A DNA stretch of 64,000 bases from Echinococcus granulosus (taxonomy: Eukaryota; Platyhelminthes; Cestoda; Cyclophyllidea; Taeniidae): positions 1,410,880 to 1,474,879 of the forward strand of contig NW_020170381.1 in the NCBI RefSeq assembly GCF_000524195.1, written 5' to 3'. How positions within the stretch are numbered: position 1 is the stretch's first letter; the number at the start of each line of letters is the position of its first letter. Both the position numbers and the translations under genes were made by a program. The notes beneath the pieces are model-generated. The model made no database searches and was not told the origin of the DNA. It saw only the letters and a list, made by a program, of their open reading frames with translations. Below are positions 15,101 to 28,528 of this stretch, piece after piece.

Positions 15101-16880
15101 ATACATCTAATTTCTGGCTTACTTTACAAAATACATACCGCACCCAACCTGAACTTTGTGCACGAATAACACCAATGCATGCTCCACCACGAATTAACTT
15201 TGGTTTCGTAAATTATTCAAACAGATAAGTATAGGTGTGAACTATCAAAACATAAAAGCGTTACTTGTTGCATGTTCTACCTTTTCACTTGCCTTAAAGC
15301 ATTGAGAAATCGCCTGATGACCTACCATAACACCCACACGCTGTCCAGTATTCAACGTATTTTGTAATGTTAAAAGGTGTACTCTTTGATCAACAAATTG
15401 TTGAGTCATTTAAGCTAAATAGATTAATAAAAGAACAAGTCGATCGTAAACTTTTGTATAAGTAATCGCTATGAACTATCATTGAATGTGGAAAATGTAT
15501 TACCTGAAAAACAGGTATTTCAGTCAAGGATGTGATAGTGGAAGTTAAAAAATGCAGCAGATATAAAACATGCGTGAGTAAACTATGCCCGCTTTTAACA
15601 CTTTGAATACATACTAATATACAGATTAGATTTATTTTATTCATGGAGAAAATAGCAGTCTTCTCTGTGATGAGCCTTCCATAAATAAGCATTGGCTAAC
15701 TTGGGTGGGCGATTACCGACATGACGGCGATGGCGTCGTGTGGAACCATGCGTGCCGATGCCTTAATGCCGTGGTGGGGTGGGAAGACTGCATTGTGCAT
15801 CAATTTGCTGAGTTGTTAAAACCTTTTCTGTTTTTAATAAGATATTTTTAATCATGCTGGGAGAAAATAAATTCTAACTTGCCTTGGAGCACTCAATACC
15901 CTATTCTCTCTTCCGAGGGTAACTTCATAAAAATGGGTTTACTCCATTGTATTTGATGATTTTTCTTAAAGGTTGTCGTCACCTTTATGAACTATTTTGC
16001 TAAATTTGTGCCTCACCAACTTTAACACTCGATGCATTTAGAGTACATGTCCAAGCTTAATAGAAAAGTGAAAAATATGTTATTTTGAAGTATAAATATC
16101 TGGGTTTAAAACCAACTCACGACATATTAAACTCATACATGGCCATTATTTAAAAGTCAGCACCTTATGCCATAAGGCATTTGTCGTTTAGTTTAAATGG
16201 TCCAGTTTTATCACATCTGCCATCAGTACCTTATTTCAGGTATGATTATCAAGTAGTTGCTTTTATACATATTTTAACACTATTTAAGTGACTAAAAACG
16301 TAGGTTACGACAACAGCAATATTGGATATTTTTAGAAACTAAAATTTTTGCGTAGGCTGCAAATACTAGTCCCTTCCTGAGCACTTTAACAGTGAACATT
16401 TCATTCTTTAAGATCATAAAATAAAAAAATTTTCTCAGGACCCAACCTCTTTGTTGTATCATTTTTGGGTTGCACTTAAGACTTACGGTGTTTAGTAGAC
16501 AGCTTTACCTGAGTCACAATTGGAGTCCCCAATGTACCACATTTACCTTGAAAGCAAACGAATGTACTCGTGGTTAGGTTCATTATATTTTCGCCCCCGA
16601 ACGCGTTGACCGCCGAAGAGTAATTGACCTATATTTTTAAAATGAAAGTTCAGCTTATCCATTTGTTCAAAAAAGGAAGAGTACACTAAGTCCGAAATGG
16701 TAGGGATTTTCACGAGCTTCTGGACCATATGAGTGCCACAATTTGCGGCGAAACTGTGTTTAAGCAACCGATTGGCTGTCAAATTGGAGTTTTGTGAGCT
16801 CCACGATCACTGATCCTACTTAATGACCTGTGCTCACTTTACGCCGCACCCTACCGCAACTCGCATCCTCTTTTCCTCAG
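9187..16880. other. gene-poor AT-rich tract upstream of the RBMS-like gene
   Basis: No recognisable domain or exon chain was found. The tract includes the longest intergenic open frame of the window (11045-11506, 153 codons, unlike any family I know) and a GC-rich patch near 15715-15790. A pyrimidine-rich acceptor ends at 16880, so at least the last part of this tract is probably a 5' intron or promoter region of the gene that follows. Confidence 0.5.
11045..11506 (+). other. 153-codon open frame, coding status doubtful
   Basis: This is an ATG-initiated frame of 153 codons with no family resemblance I can name. It is rich in Val, Phe, Leu and Lys. Two segments look alike at protein level: one near residues 41-75, starting KRVVTFF, and one near 112-143, starting KRVLVTFF. 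They may mark an old internal duplication. There is no strong start context, no flanking splice sites of note, and base composition matches the surrounding non-coding DNA. A frame this long is slightly unexpected by chance in such AT-rich sequence, but I would not call it a gene on this evidence. Confidence 0.15.
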
Positions 16881-17062
16881 GCGATCTAGCAACACCATCA
16901 ACAGTCATCCAGCCCACTTCAACAGTGGTAGTATTCCAGGGTGCTGATTTTAGTTGTCTACGAGTTCTGTGGAAATTTGATCTAGAAGTCAATCCAATCA
17001 ACTAATCTCTCGAACAAAAGAATATTTTCCACCTGCATCAAAAATCATCCCACCAGTGCCTC
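16881..17062 (+). other. probable 5' UTR exon start of the RBMS-like gene
   Basis: A good acceptor (pyrimidine run then CAG) ends at 16880. In the frame of the downstream ATG at 17063 there is a TAA at 17003-17005, so the stretch before the ATG cannot code in that frame and 17063 is the first usable start. The layout implies a non-coding upstream exon and a 5' UTR intron, or a spliced-leader acceptor, somewhere upstream. Confidence 0.45.
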
Positions 17063-20000
17063 ATGAATTCCATAAAATCAGGAGAATCATCCGTCAAAGT
17101 TAAAATACGGCGATGGCAAGGTAGTCAAACATATGAATGTCTTCCCAATGGGAATCATGGGCCATGTTTCATGGATAACTCTTCCGACTCCTCGATGCAT
17201 ACTATTGATATGGAGAAAAGAGAGGATACTGCGAGTACAGAAATGCAGTCTCTTGCAGACAATGTGGTCAAGAGAAGCCATTCATTGGAATTGCAGGGTG
17301 AAGTCCATCAATCTACTAATGAAAATAGCAAGGAACGATTGCAAGCTGCCAAAATATATTGCATGGGTGAGTACAGTTTAAAATTAAAATTTAAGTGATC
17401 ACCTAACTTTTTACATTTAAGTTTTATATATAAGTAAATACAACGGTAACTAGGCTCTTACACTTATTTCAACGGGATTTACTTCAGTTTTTATTCACTG
17501 AACTTACACAAAAAGTGTAGCCTGTATAAGAGTAGAATCTTAAGAGATACTAGTTACAGAGGAAATGTAGATACTCATCAAACTGACTGATATTTACGTA
17601 CACTAAGAGCTTAAAGAAAAACAAAGACAAAAACACTAAGCACTTTCTTTCTGTAAGAAAAGGCGTGAACTCAAAAAAGCCTTCACGAAAATACTCTTAC
17701 GTTCAGTAAATAGCTGATTCGAAACAACGCTTTATTTAGCAAAAGTAATGGACTTATTTCTAGTTCTCGTGAAACTTTTGCAATTTAGTCAAGAAATCTA
17801 ACCAATCACTGTCAAACCGAGTCTGTTTTAGCTGTGACTTCATGCGGTTGCCTCCCCCATGCTTTCAGCTTATTTGTAGAATTTTCATTTTAAGTTTCTA
17901 TGCAAAGAATAACTGGTGATATGTGTATCCAAATCATGGCAGGATTTAAACAAGAATGGAAGTTAAAGCATTTTCCTTGTTAGTTTCCAAGAGTAATTCC
18001 ATTATCGGGTTTGTATATAATATTTTCATATTTAATCGTTATAAAAGGGGGTTATTTTACAATATGCGGCTTCCTAATTATATGTTCCATTTCTTACAAA
18101 CTAAACGGATTTGCTATACGGTTTTGTCCATTTGTATGGAAACTGGAGGAGCTGTTGTGTATGAAGCATTTGTATTAGTTCCTAGTCACTTTCAGTGGAT
18201 TTATCTTGGCAAATTTTGCTAAGGTTGCTGAGAGTCATTTCTAAAATTTCCAACTGCTCATTTGACTCCTAAAAATAATGCAGGCCCCAGCAAAATGCTT
18301 TTCGCATTTGGGTTTGATTCCACAAAATGAAAAGCATTTTCTACTTTTTTAAGATTTTATGGTTTTGTGTAGTTGTTTGATGCAGCAAATCAACTACGCA
18401 TTAATAAAATAAGCACGTTTTGTTTTGAATTGAAGGTCAGGTGAATACAAATCTTACATCTCAAGGGGAAGATTTCACAATGTTTGGTGTTCAGTTAAGT
18501 AGATCAGAAACCCAGGTGGAACCCATTTGAGATTGCTTTGCTGATTAATTACATGCGGTATTTCCTCTGCCCTTTTCCGTTGTGTGTTAATCAAAAAACC
18601 TCACCAGTGTGTGATTAAGAACTAACATTCAAAAGAAACACAGTCTCTGTACTTTCTCATTTGCACTAAGTTAAGGAATTTGGTAGAACACTTCAGAGTA
18701 GTGGCCTTTATCAATTTTTCTCCAATGCGCTCTTTCCCTGACTTTGAACACGAACTCCATAAGGTACATAACAGCATTCAGTGCAAATGGGTAATATTTT
18801 TGTAAAAAAAGACCCTGACGCTTTTTTTCGTACAAACCAGCTGAATAATACTAATTGACGTTCGATTGATGCATCAACTTGCCTCTTAATTATGATCTTC
18901 CTGAGGGGCAACATGCTTTATAAATAAAGTCAAGGTAAAAGATTTGACCCTAAGGAGGACAAAAACTGCTCATGCATTTTTAGATTCCCAATCACTTGCG
19001 ATTACTTTCCCTGCTGTGACGACCGCCAATACCCCAAAACGCCATCATCCCTCCTCACCTGTCATTAGCTGTACAACAGACAAGACCAGTGCCAACAATG
19101 CTTCTCAATCTAACAGCGAAGACTTGGCCTCCAGTGCAGCTTCCCTTTCCACTAACTCTGCTGCATCTACACCACTTGAAGATTTGGAGCAGGAAAAACC
19201 CGTCACAAACTGTGATATGGCCACAACCACCCCTTTGTTGAATGAAGATTCTTATGTGAATGGACAAACACCACCATCTTCCCTACGACAAAGTGGGGGT
19301 AACACCACCGTCGACGCTGCTGCCTGTGGCACTAAGACGGCAGCATGTGTTTCTACTGGGAACAATAGAAACGGATCTCTTCTACCCAGACCTAGTGCAA
19401 TGGGATTGAACCCCTCAACTTCTTCGAGAACCAAAACTGTGTCGAGGTCTAAGAGGGTAAAAAAGTGCATTCTCATTTTGCCAAATATTCCGCACTTTGT
19501 GAAGTAAGATACAATTCTGTCAACACCTTTCATGATTACAACTTTCAGCAGTTATAATTCACCAAGATGACATAAACAAAAATCAGGACTGGAAATAAGG
19601 CATTTTGTAACTAGTTCTGTTCTAAAGTAACAAGTTGATTGCTGATGCTCTAATAAATTTGGCATATTTTTAAGGGAAAACCTTGTAATTACATCGAGAA
19701 TCGGATAATTTGTTAATCAAGGAAGTCTTGCCTATCATTTGATACTCAATTTATTGTAGGACTGCAGGTTTGTTTTTTTTTGTGTGCTGGACTTCTCCCA
19801 AAAACAAACAACAATACGCAGGAATTTTATGACGATGCATTCACACCAAACTCTCATTAATTAATTTTGGTGTCAAAATGCCGGAGAGCCCAAATATTTG
19901 TCATAAATGCTTGTGCTGCAAAAGGCTATTGAGATTTACTACTTTAAAGCAGAATTTAGTGAAATCTTATCTTGTTATTTGCTTGTTTGCAGCATTCTTC

Positions 20001-23000
20001 CCGAACAAATCTTTACATTCGAGGGCTTCCCAAATCAATGTCAGAAAACGACCTTGTTAGTCTTGTTCCCGATGCCTCTGCGATCCGCTCAGTGAAGCTT
20101 GTGGTAAATAATGACGGCGAAGGTAATGTTGGCAAATTTTAGCAACACGGTAGTCGTTATCGATGGTGGAGTTTGAAATTTTCTACCCATTTCTTGCCCA
20201 CGTGACTTCCTTTGTTTATATCCTCCTATTAGGCAGCGTCATTTATGAGGCACTTCATAGTCCCATTTGTGGAGTCTTGGCAATTAAACCAACTTAGCCG
20301 TTATGACTGCCGCAAATAGCCACGGTGATAGACTTGAGGGACTTTATGCACTGCTACAATAAATGAGGCATCGCATCTGAATCGCATGTACTAATTTACG
20401 GTTTAAAACCATTTTAGACTTTTGATTTATCACTTGAAGTTGACAAACTAAAAGAGCTGTGAAGATTACTGGCCTAGAATGATTGGCCATCATCGAGTAA
20501 CCACTAAACTATAGAACACTCTAAATCCGAAGTAACGTATTATTTTAAATTAGCGCCTACTAGCTTTAGTTTTTTGAGTTCATATGAAGGTGCTGACGTT
20601 TATTGAAGTCGTAGGTCAAATAGGTACATAGTAATTTTGCTTAATTAGATGTTTGAAATAATAGAAAATGGTGCTATCTGGGAATCCTTGCCTCGAAAGC
20701 ACCACAGGAAATGCTAGGCGTACTATATCTGCCAGCATCATTTTAATCCCAGAGCCATTCTCAACTACTGATAATCAACCATATTAAGAGAACACATTAA
20801 GATTATTTCGAGCCTTTGTGATCGTACTTAAAACAAAAGCTGTAGAAATTTGATGGATACATGAGACGACATTGGGTAATATATGTTAGTTTTGACTAAT
20901 CTACAACTGCCTACGGTTCCTGACGTCATGTTTTACCGGAGAATTGCTACCTGCCAACCAGATTCGCCTTGTAACGCGTTTCTCTCCGACACATATTTCA
21001 GCTCCATTTTATGATGAGCAGCACTTGATATCCGCTTCTATTTTTACTAAAGTGATAAGGAAAATTAAAATATGTAAATAAGGGGTCACATTGAACCTAT
21101 GTGTATGAGTCCTATGTAATGTATCCTTTATAATTTGGTATGAATACGATCCAATGGTAAATAATTACTTCTCTCATTGACCACCTATCTTTAACATAAT
21201 GGAACATGTCTCAACTTTTGTGTTTTATTTTTACAAGAAGCCTCAAGGAGAGGCATTTAAGATCCAGCCTCTTACCAGACATGTTGATGTACTAAGTAAG
21301 GATATCCCTTACATCAATGCGTATTTAACATGGAGATTTGGCTTTTGATTTTTCGACAGTCGGACTGGTACTGGTACTTGGTATCTCACTGCAAAGCTTA
21401 AATGCATTTTACTGTTGAAAATTATTTTAAGTGGTAAAGATATATTATTGATGACTTAGAAGATCCTTATGTTCTACAATATTGCCAAAATACTGGTTAT
21501 GTTTCTCCCTCATGTTTTGTACCGCGGCATGTAACCGTCCTCGAAAGGGTAGGCGTTTACTGCGTGACGCCTTTACTTTAGGCTACGGGTTCATCGACTT
21601 CGTCACCAACGAGGCCGCTCTAATCGCGATGCAGCACATAAAACTTCAGAACTCTGGCCAGTATGTTAACTTTGCCTACGTAAGTGTCTCGCTTTTTATT
21701 TGAAAAGTTGGTCTAGTTTATGGAAATACTGATGACTAGATCATCAAGTAGATAACAAACCTTGTCTTACACTTGGGCATACCACCTCAAAAATATGTCT
21801 ACAAATTATACTTCAGGAATTACCTGACAAGTTTTAATTGATTGCACACTTTTTGCACCATAACCAAACACATTTGTTAACCTCATAATGATGTAAGAAA
21901 ACTAACAACAAATTGTTAATTGGTCCTTTTTCTACCCCATTAGGAGTCGGAAAAGGATCCTTTGAATGTCTACGTCACAAATATTCCGGAATCATGGAAT
22001 TCAGATAATGTGGAGAATTTGAAGCAGATTTTTGCTCCCTACGGCAAAATAACCTCTGCGCTTGTCATGACACGGAGGTCAACAAACACATGCACAGGTG
22101 AGCCTCATTCCACCCATTAAAGTTGCCTGGTTTGAGTGATTTATTTTTAGAGACCGAAATGTGTTTGGTAGAAAGTTTGTGATTTCGTTGTAGTGTATTT
22201 GTGAGTGTGGACAAATCCCTTGATGCATAGCTCGTGTAATTTTGAAATGGCAGCTCAAATGATGCTATCGCAGACGTGCGTAGATAATGATGAGGCGCGT
22301 TAACTAGGCTTCTGTGCTTTCGCACGCACCACAGTCGGGTTGCAATCCCGTAAAGCTTTACATCTACATCCACCTCTAACCATTCTTGCTTAATATGTGC
22401 CATATTCCATCTTAATAGTTTTTTTAAGATTTAAGTTGGTGTTTTTAGAAATCAACAGGACTTCTCTGTGTTAAACACATAAATTCATTTAGACTACGCA
22501 ACTACTTTTAAAAACAAGAACTTTTGGAACGGTGTTGTGCACAAATTTTAGGAGAAATTGAGTACTGATTAATAATTTGCCATGGATAACAAAGAAGTTT
22601 GCACAAATAATTATTTTCTTTATACCATTGAAGATATACATCCCAAATGGCTTGTAGCTAAGCCATTTTAATCTAACTCTTTGATTAAGACTCCCTTAGT
22701 TAAACCGGCTGGGTTTTTCCTCTCATCTTTTATACAAACTTATTCAATAACTTGATTTAAGATTACACTTTTGAAAAAAATAGTACTTTATGTGGTATTT
22801 ATGTGTAAATTCACATTCCATAAGATTCGTCTGGTTAGGGATTTTTGGATATGTACGACTTAATTTTTATGAGTCTCTATCTGCAGGAACGGGGTTTGTT
22901 CGCTATCTCACCTCTGAGGAAGCGCAAAGAGCCATTGATGGCATAAGGAAGGCGAAGATCACGTTGCCTGGAGCAAAGCGGCCTCTGGAACTTAAGCTGG

Positions 23001-25368
23001 CTGACAGACAACGGGCTCGAGAACACAAAAGGTGATCAGATTGTTGTCATTCTCTATTTGGTAGGGGGAAAACAATGAGAAATAGCAGAGCCATATAATT
23101 TAACAGTCAGATTTAAACATAACTATTGTTGCCTCATTGTATAGGTGGACTTCTGCATAATACCTAGTTAACATTTCTGACTCGCCAACAGGCAATTTTA
23201 TGTTATTTCAAAGCCGTCATCTTATATTTATTATATCGTTGTGTTCATTCATTGGCAGTTCTCTACCCAAGTAAAAAATTTACTTTGGTAAAGCCGTTGT
23301 CGTACACTCATCGGTCAGATTGCGTTTATTTATTTGAGCATAGTATAGCTAGCACTTTATTTTCAACTCCTTCATATGCTGGAGTTTTAACCAACAGTGG
23401 ATTTGTCTATTAATGCACCAAATGTGGGAAGAAATTTGCCTCAAAAACTTGGACTCTTATGCGAATTCTCTTGGTTCAGAACAAACTTGGTTAATAGCTA
23501 AGTCACTGCGACACTAAATACTTTTTAATAAAGCCTAATTCATGCATTTACTTTATATGACTATAAGGATAAATTAACGAATTTATAAAGTCTAGCCATC
23601 CAGTGGGAAACACCACTCGAGCTGTATAGGCCGCTGCTGAACTTGGGAGCAATGTTACTTTTGATCTATCATGCAGTAATGCATTTTTTGTGATTTGCAA
23701 ATAATTCGCATAGACGAAACAGCGTAACAAATTAATGGATTTTTTCTTTTCTAACAGTGAATCAATTGGGTCCGAAAACACTACACTGCCACTATTTCAG
23801 CAGTTTATGCACGACGAAACTCAGCGACACCTATGCCAGGCATTGAAGACGCAACATCACAACCAAATGGCTGAGGACATTTTTAATGTCGCACCTCTGC
23901 CAGAGCGCACCATGTTTGATCAGGCCAAGATGGCTGGCTATGTCACATCGGGCGCTTCGCTTATGAATTCGAGTTCGGTGGACATCACACCAACTTCAAG
24001 TGATGAAATTCCCGCTCCTGCACCACCTCAGCTCACCACTCCCACCGTCATGCCTGTAAATAACTTGGAAAAATTAGCACTGTAAAATTAGCACGATTTA
24101 TGATTTTGAAAAGATTAACTTCTTAAATCCCTAACTACGCACCACTTCTGTGTTAGGTCGCTCCAGCTGTTGCCGCTGCAACAGCTGCAGCACTGGCAAC
24201 GCCGCTCTACCAATTTCCGTGTATTCCTTGGATACAGCAGGACTCCACAGCGGCGCATGGTAATCCTACTGCAGCTTACATTCATCCCCAAATAGCGGCT
24301 ACAGTGCCCCAGAAGGCTGTGACTGCAACAGCACCACTGGATCTAAACTCTCTCGCTGCAATCTACCAAATGGCCAGTCTTAATGCTCTCAGCTATGGAG
24401 CAACAGCTCCTGCTCAATCTTTTGACATGGTCCTTCCCCTTGTTAATGGGCAGCTTAATGAACATCCCATCGATGGTGCGTTGATAATGTATGCACGCTT
24501 TATGTGTTGCATCAGTTTCCCTAATCCGTCGTCAGTTCGCTAGACTTGTGACCATTTCGCCTCCCAGTGAATCGCATTACCTGTTACGCTACACAATCAA
24601 TGATAAGGAATGGGCGATAGGAAATAAAAGATCGCACGACCATTCCTGCATTGTAAATGCAACAAGGAAACACGTTTTATCTGTCTTAAAGTGCGCAGTC
24701 GCTTAATCGTGTCAAAAATTTTGCTGTTTGATGGCTCACACAGTAAAGAGATAAGTGAACTGTTGGGCTGACATTTGTTTACGTCGAATTTTTAAGGTAT
24801 TTTTCTTTCTACAGACACTGGGTCCTGAGATTTCTTAATTACTTACGCTTTGTGACCAGTTTAGTGGGCTAAATCTACTATAATGGACGTGCTTTATTAG
24901 CAATGGATTGTAATCATTAACACAAACTCTTGATTAAACAAGAAGTATGGGTGAATTTTGCTGAATGCTACTTGATCATTTGCTTCTGTCACGCAATTAT
25001 GCGACATTTATTGCAAATTTTGTGAATTTTTAATAAGTTGAGTGGGCTTTTTCCACCTTTGAGAAATCGGAAGTGCGTTGAGCTGGAAGAATTTTTTGTG
25101 CTTGTATCGTTGCAGATAGAAACCATGGCGAATTGAAGAATTAAATAATATCCCGGTTTTAGTACGTAATAAAGGCAACTCAATAAAAATTTGTTTTTTT
25201 AGAGTGCTCATGCGGTGAGAAAATTGAATGTGCCATAAATGGAAATTCCTCGATTATAGCTGTGTGACTCTTTAATTGATCGACGTGTTTACTTTATTTG
25301 CAGCTACAAACCTTAATCCATTTGGACTGAATCAGTCGCTTTGGCCAAAAGCATGTTTCTTCGGCTAG
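17063..25368 (+). CDS. RBMS/Shep-like RNA-binding protein with two RRMs
   Basis: I read nine coding exons: 17063-17366, 18984-19456, 19993-20122, 21582-21679, 21944-22099, 22887-23031, 23758-24055, 24157-24475 and 25304-25368 (TAG stop). All introns are GT-AG and phases match at every junction except exon 5 to 6. The product is about 661 residues. A Ser/Thr-rich N-terminal half is followed by RRM1 from about residue 264 (RNP2 LYIRGL, RNP1 GYGFIDF) and RRM2 from about 343 (RNP2 VYVTNI, RNP1 GTGFVRYL). The C-terminal tail is rich in Pro and Ala. A short inter-RRM linker (ESEKDPLN) and an RRM2 end rich in Lys and Arg resemble RBMS1-3 and Drosophila Shep. These are single-stranded nucleic-acid binders acting in mRNA control; the specific role here is inferred. 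As given, exon 5 carries 2 surplus bases near 22079-22082 that break the frame. Confidence 0.88.
21582..23031 (+). other. RRM2 and end of RRM1 coding block
   Basis: Exon 4 (21582-21679) completes RRM1, and its first two bases complete the Gly codon left open by exon 3. Exon 5 (21944-22099) carries RNP2 and the first half of RRM2. Exon 6 (22887-23031) carries RNP1 and the end of RRM2. Splitting each RRM just before RNP1 matches the position where conserved introns often fall in this family, which supports the exon calls. Exon 5 as given ends in phase 0, while exon 6 needs a phase-1 donor exon. Confidence 0.85.
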
Positions 25369-25677
25369 TCAAATCTTCGGATTCGTGACGCTTCAATCCG
25401 CATGCACCACTCTAAATTGCTCTTCTTTTCCTGTCTTTCTCCCCCACTCTTTTCTGAACCCACTAATACCAAAAGAACTTCTCCAAAGTGATCCTATTTT
25501 CCGTTTAATTTAGCACAAAGATGCAAAGAAGATTACAGTGATCAATTGGAATTTAAGTACTACCAATGCTCAATCGCAATTGTGGGTACCATACCATTGA
25601 GAGTCCAAGCATTTGTACACGCACAGGGTAATTAAGCTGTCAACTTTTCTCACCTTGCTTGTGCAAGAATGAATAAA
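25369..25677 (+). terminator. 3' UTR with poly(A) signal, RBMS-like gene
   Basis: A canonical AATAAA lies at 25672-25677, about 300 bases after the stop codon, in otherwise non-coding sequence. It is the first good hexamer that I see after the stop. Confidence 0.5.
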
Positions 25678-28413
25678 GTTAAAAGCAGATGCCCATTATA
25701 AAATTGTGACATCGTTCACCGCTATCCATCGGACCTACTTGTCACTACAGAAAAAGCTGTCATTGACGGTTTATGCAACAAAACAAGATTGAATTTGCTC
25801 TTTTTTTCTCGTTTCTTTTCTTTCGCTCTTTATCTCTCAAACTGATGATGCTTTTTCTTCATAGGACAGATTTATCCTCAATTTTGCACCCGGTAATTTT
25901 ATAAATGCTTCCATAACTAAGTAGATAAAAATTTTTCTCAAATGGGCCAGGATGTAATTGTTCCATAAAACTATTTTTTTAGGGACGGATGAAACGCAGT
26001 AGCCAATAAAAAGTCTACTAAGGGGATGTTTTATTTGGACATTTGAATTAATTTTCTCCCAAAGTGGAAATTATGTGAAAATAGTTTCATGCAGTCATGT
26101 CACGTACTAAAGGACTTAGTTTTCCATGACAGACTGTGATAAATTGATAGGCAGGGTATGAGTCAAGATTGGACATTGGAAGGAAACTAGATAAATCCAT
26201 TCTCTTTACCAGGATCCCCCCTTTTAGTGGCGTCTCACGGTGACAACTTGCCTTACATATAAATAGACGATCATTAATAAAAATTTAAAAATAATAATAT
26301 AAGTTCGATTTATTCTTTGAGTCCAGTCAGTCGTAACTTTTGTTGGCAGAAATGGCATTCGCTTATTTTATTCGACCGCATTTCTATTATGTGAAAGGGC
26401 TCCCAGTTGTAAGAAGCTTGGCCTGGAGACAGGCACTAACTATTGGCTAAACGCTTGAATCTTAGGGTTAAAGGTATCAATGAAGTGAAACCGCGGTTAG
26501 GGCTTCTCCTATATTTGGCTTTCTTTAGTTTGCCGCAATAATTGCATTCTGGGGAAAGTGTAAGCATTTTAAGTGATAATGCAAGACAAGGTTAAGAGTT
26601 TGTTTGCTAAAGCGCAACTTGTTATTTGCTGCCTAGAAAGTTGGTTGAATACTTCACATTTTCTTAGTCCCTAGTATTTGGTTAATCATGAGACGCTTTC
26701 CAATTTGTGCGGCTGCACTTCTTCATATACGTTATTATTTTGTCTATAAACTTTATATTTAGCTGTGTCAAATTATAAATTTTACGGCTAGGAGCTAAAT
26801 TAAGTAATCAGGTGAAACTCGGTCTCGATGTGAAATATAGCAGTCCTTTCTTGGTTTATTTTAAATTACGGGAACAAGTTACATAGCTCTAGAATGACGT
26901 TACCAATAGCCACAGATTTTGGCCGCATTTGCACGTGTTAATATGCAAGCAGCATACGATTATTGTGGAGTACAAATTTAATGTCATCTCTGAAGCCGTC
27001 AAACATCCCTTTTTTATGAGAACTGAGAAAGAATCACAACAGGTATCAAATCCATTTAAACTGATCTGTAAAATGAAACATGCAATTTCCAAAAAGCTTC
27101 CCTGTTTGTTCCTTACATTTGTTTTCTTCCTGATCAAAGCGCTTCAAATCCTAAAGTTCACTTATAACTGTTGAAATGAAACCCCAATCACTTATTTAAA
27201 TTATGGGCTTATTATCTGCAATGCAAAGGAAAGTGCAACAAAAAGTTAGGAATGCTGACTGTGAAAGACTATCCACTCTGTGCAACACTTTGCCGTCGGC
27301 CAAATACATAACTCCCATTCACATACAGCGAATGAAACCCATGCAAAAGAACTTTGAGTAAGAACATGTATCGCTGATATTTATGTAAAACTGAGATTGA
27401 AACAAGCTAGGTGTATAAATAGCAACTTAAAGCAATTACGTCCAAAAACATTCACAATTAAATGAGCATGTGTAACCGCGTTTTCAAACTCCGATGAACG
27501 TCGAAATTCAGCGTTAACTTAATTTCCCTATTTGGTCGGAAGATGCTCGGTAAAATTCTAAACACACCCAATGGCTCGTGAATTTTGTGCCACTTCTTAT
27601 TCCTGCTGCTATCTAAAAGGAATTACGTAATGATCCGCCTATAATCTTAGCTCATTTTAGTCTTCAGTGCACCTTCAACCCACATGTTTCTTATTTTATT
27701 ATTCGTTTGTAGAATGACTATTTGAAATTGCTAACTATATACCACTTAACTTAAAATGACAACTTAAAATCAAATATTTTAATTTCTTATAAGAAGGCGA
27801 ATTATTGCCAACTGTATTAATAGGCCCTCATCGTTATGTAAGGTCATTTAAATTAGAGGCAGTTAATAAAATTGCTAGCATACCCAAGTGCAAATGCATG
27901 AACCTAAATGAATTCAGGGGATTGCATTTCAAAATTCATTTCTTTTGAGTGGTCATTTCCTATCACACGCTTACCTAACGTGGCTGTGTCATTAAAAGTG
28001 GTTTCTGCATATCTATTTATTCGTACCAATCCCCCACCGGGTAAAAAACACTCTGGCCTTTATATTTCCGCATGTACGCGTGCTTATATATGCACAATGC
28101 TTCAAAACCCATTGTTGCATGGGGTGCACAGTTCTGTCTTATTATTGGTACATTAGAGTGCCCTTTGGTTTAAGCAGCACTTGCCGCTTCATTAATTGCC
28201 AAACTTTTTTCCCGCATTAAAGTACGCATATCAAGTGCCAGTTTCTTTGAAAGTAACCATACTTCCTTGAAGAGTAGCCGCATTGTTAAGGTTAAGAAGT
28301 AATCTTAATTAATAGATCTCATTAAACATTTCTCGTTTTTGAATATAAAGGTAAAGAATGATTGCCTGCATTGCGGTAATATTTGTAATATTCTAATTAC
28401 TTTGCTTCTACAG

Positions 28414-28528
28414 GAGTCTAGTTATAGTCAAACCCACATTCCTGAGTCTGCTTCGTATTCAGTTGATCTCACTCATGCCTTATTTCAAATTAGTCTCGTT
28501 CAATCATTGTTTGGTTGGTGGAGGATTG
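28414..28528 (+). other. isolated exon-like segment
   Basis: A strong acceptor (TTTGCTTCTACAG) precedes a 115-base open stretch that ends at a G|GTGAGA donor. The in-frame translation has no recognisable domain. With no partner exons found, this may be an alternative exon of an unseen gene or a chance pairing of splice motifs. Confidence 0.15.

Noticed and set aside
16823..17005. Open frame just upstream of the RBMS-like start
   Set aside because: It is in the same frame as the ATG at 17063 but ends in a stop at 17003-17005, and an acceptor cuts it at 16880; it is treated as 5' UTR.
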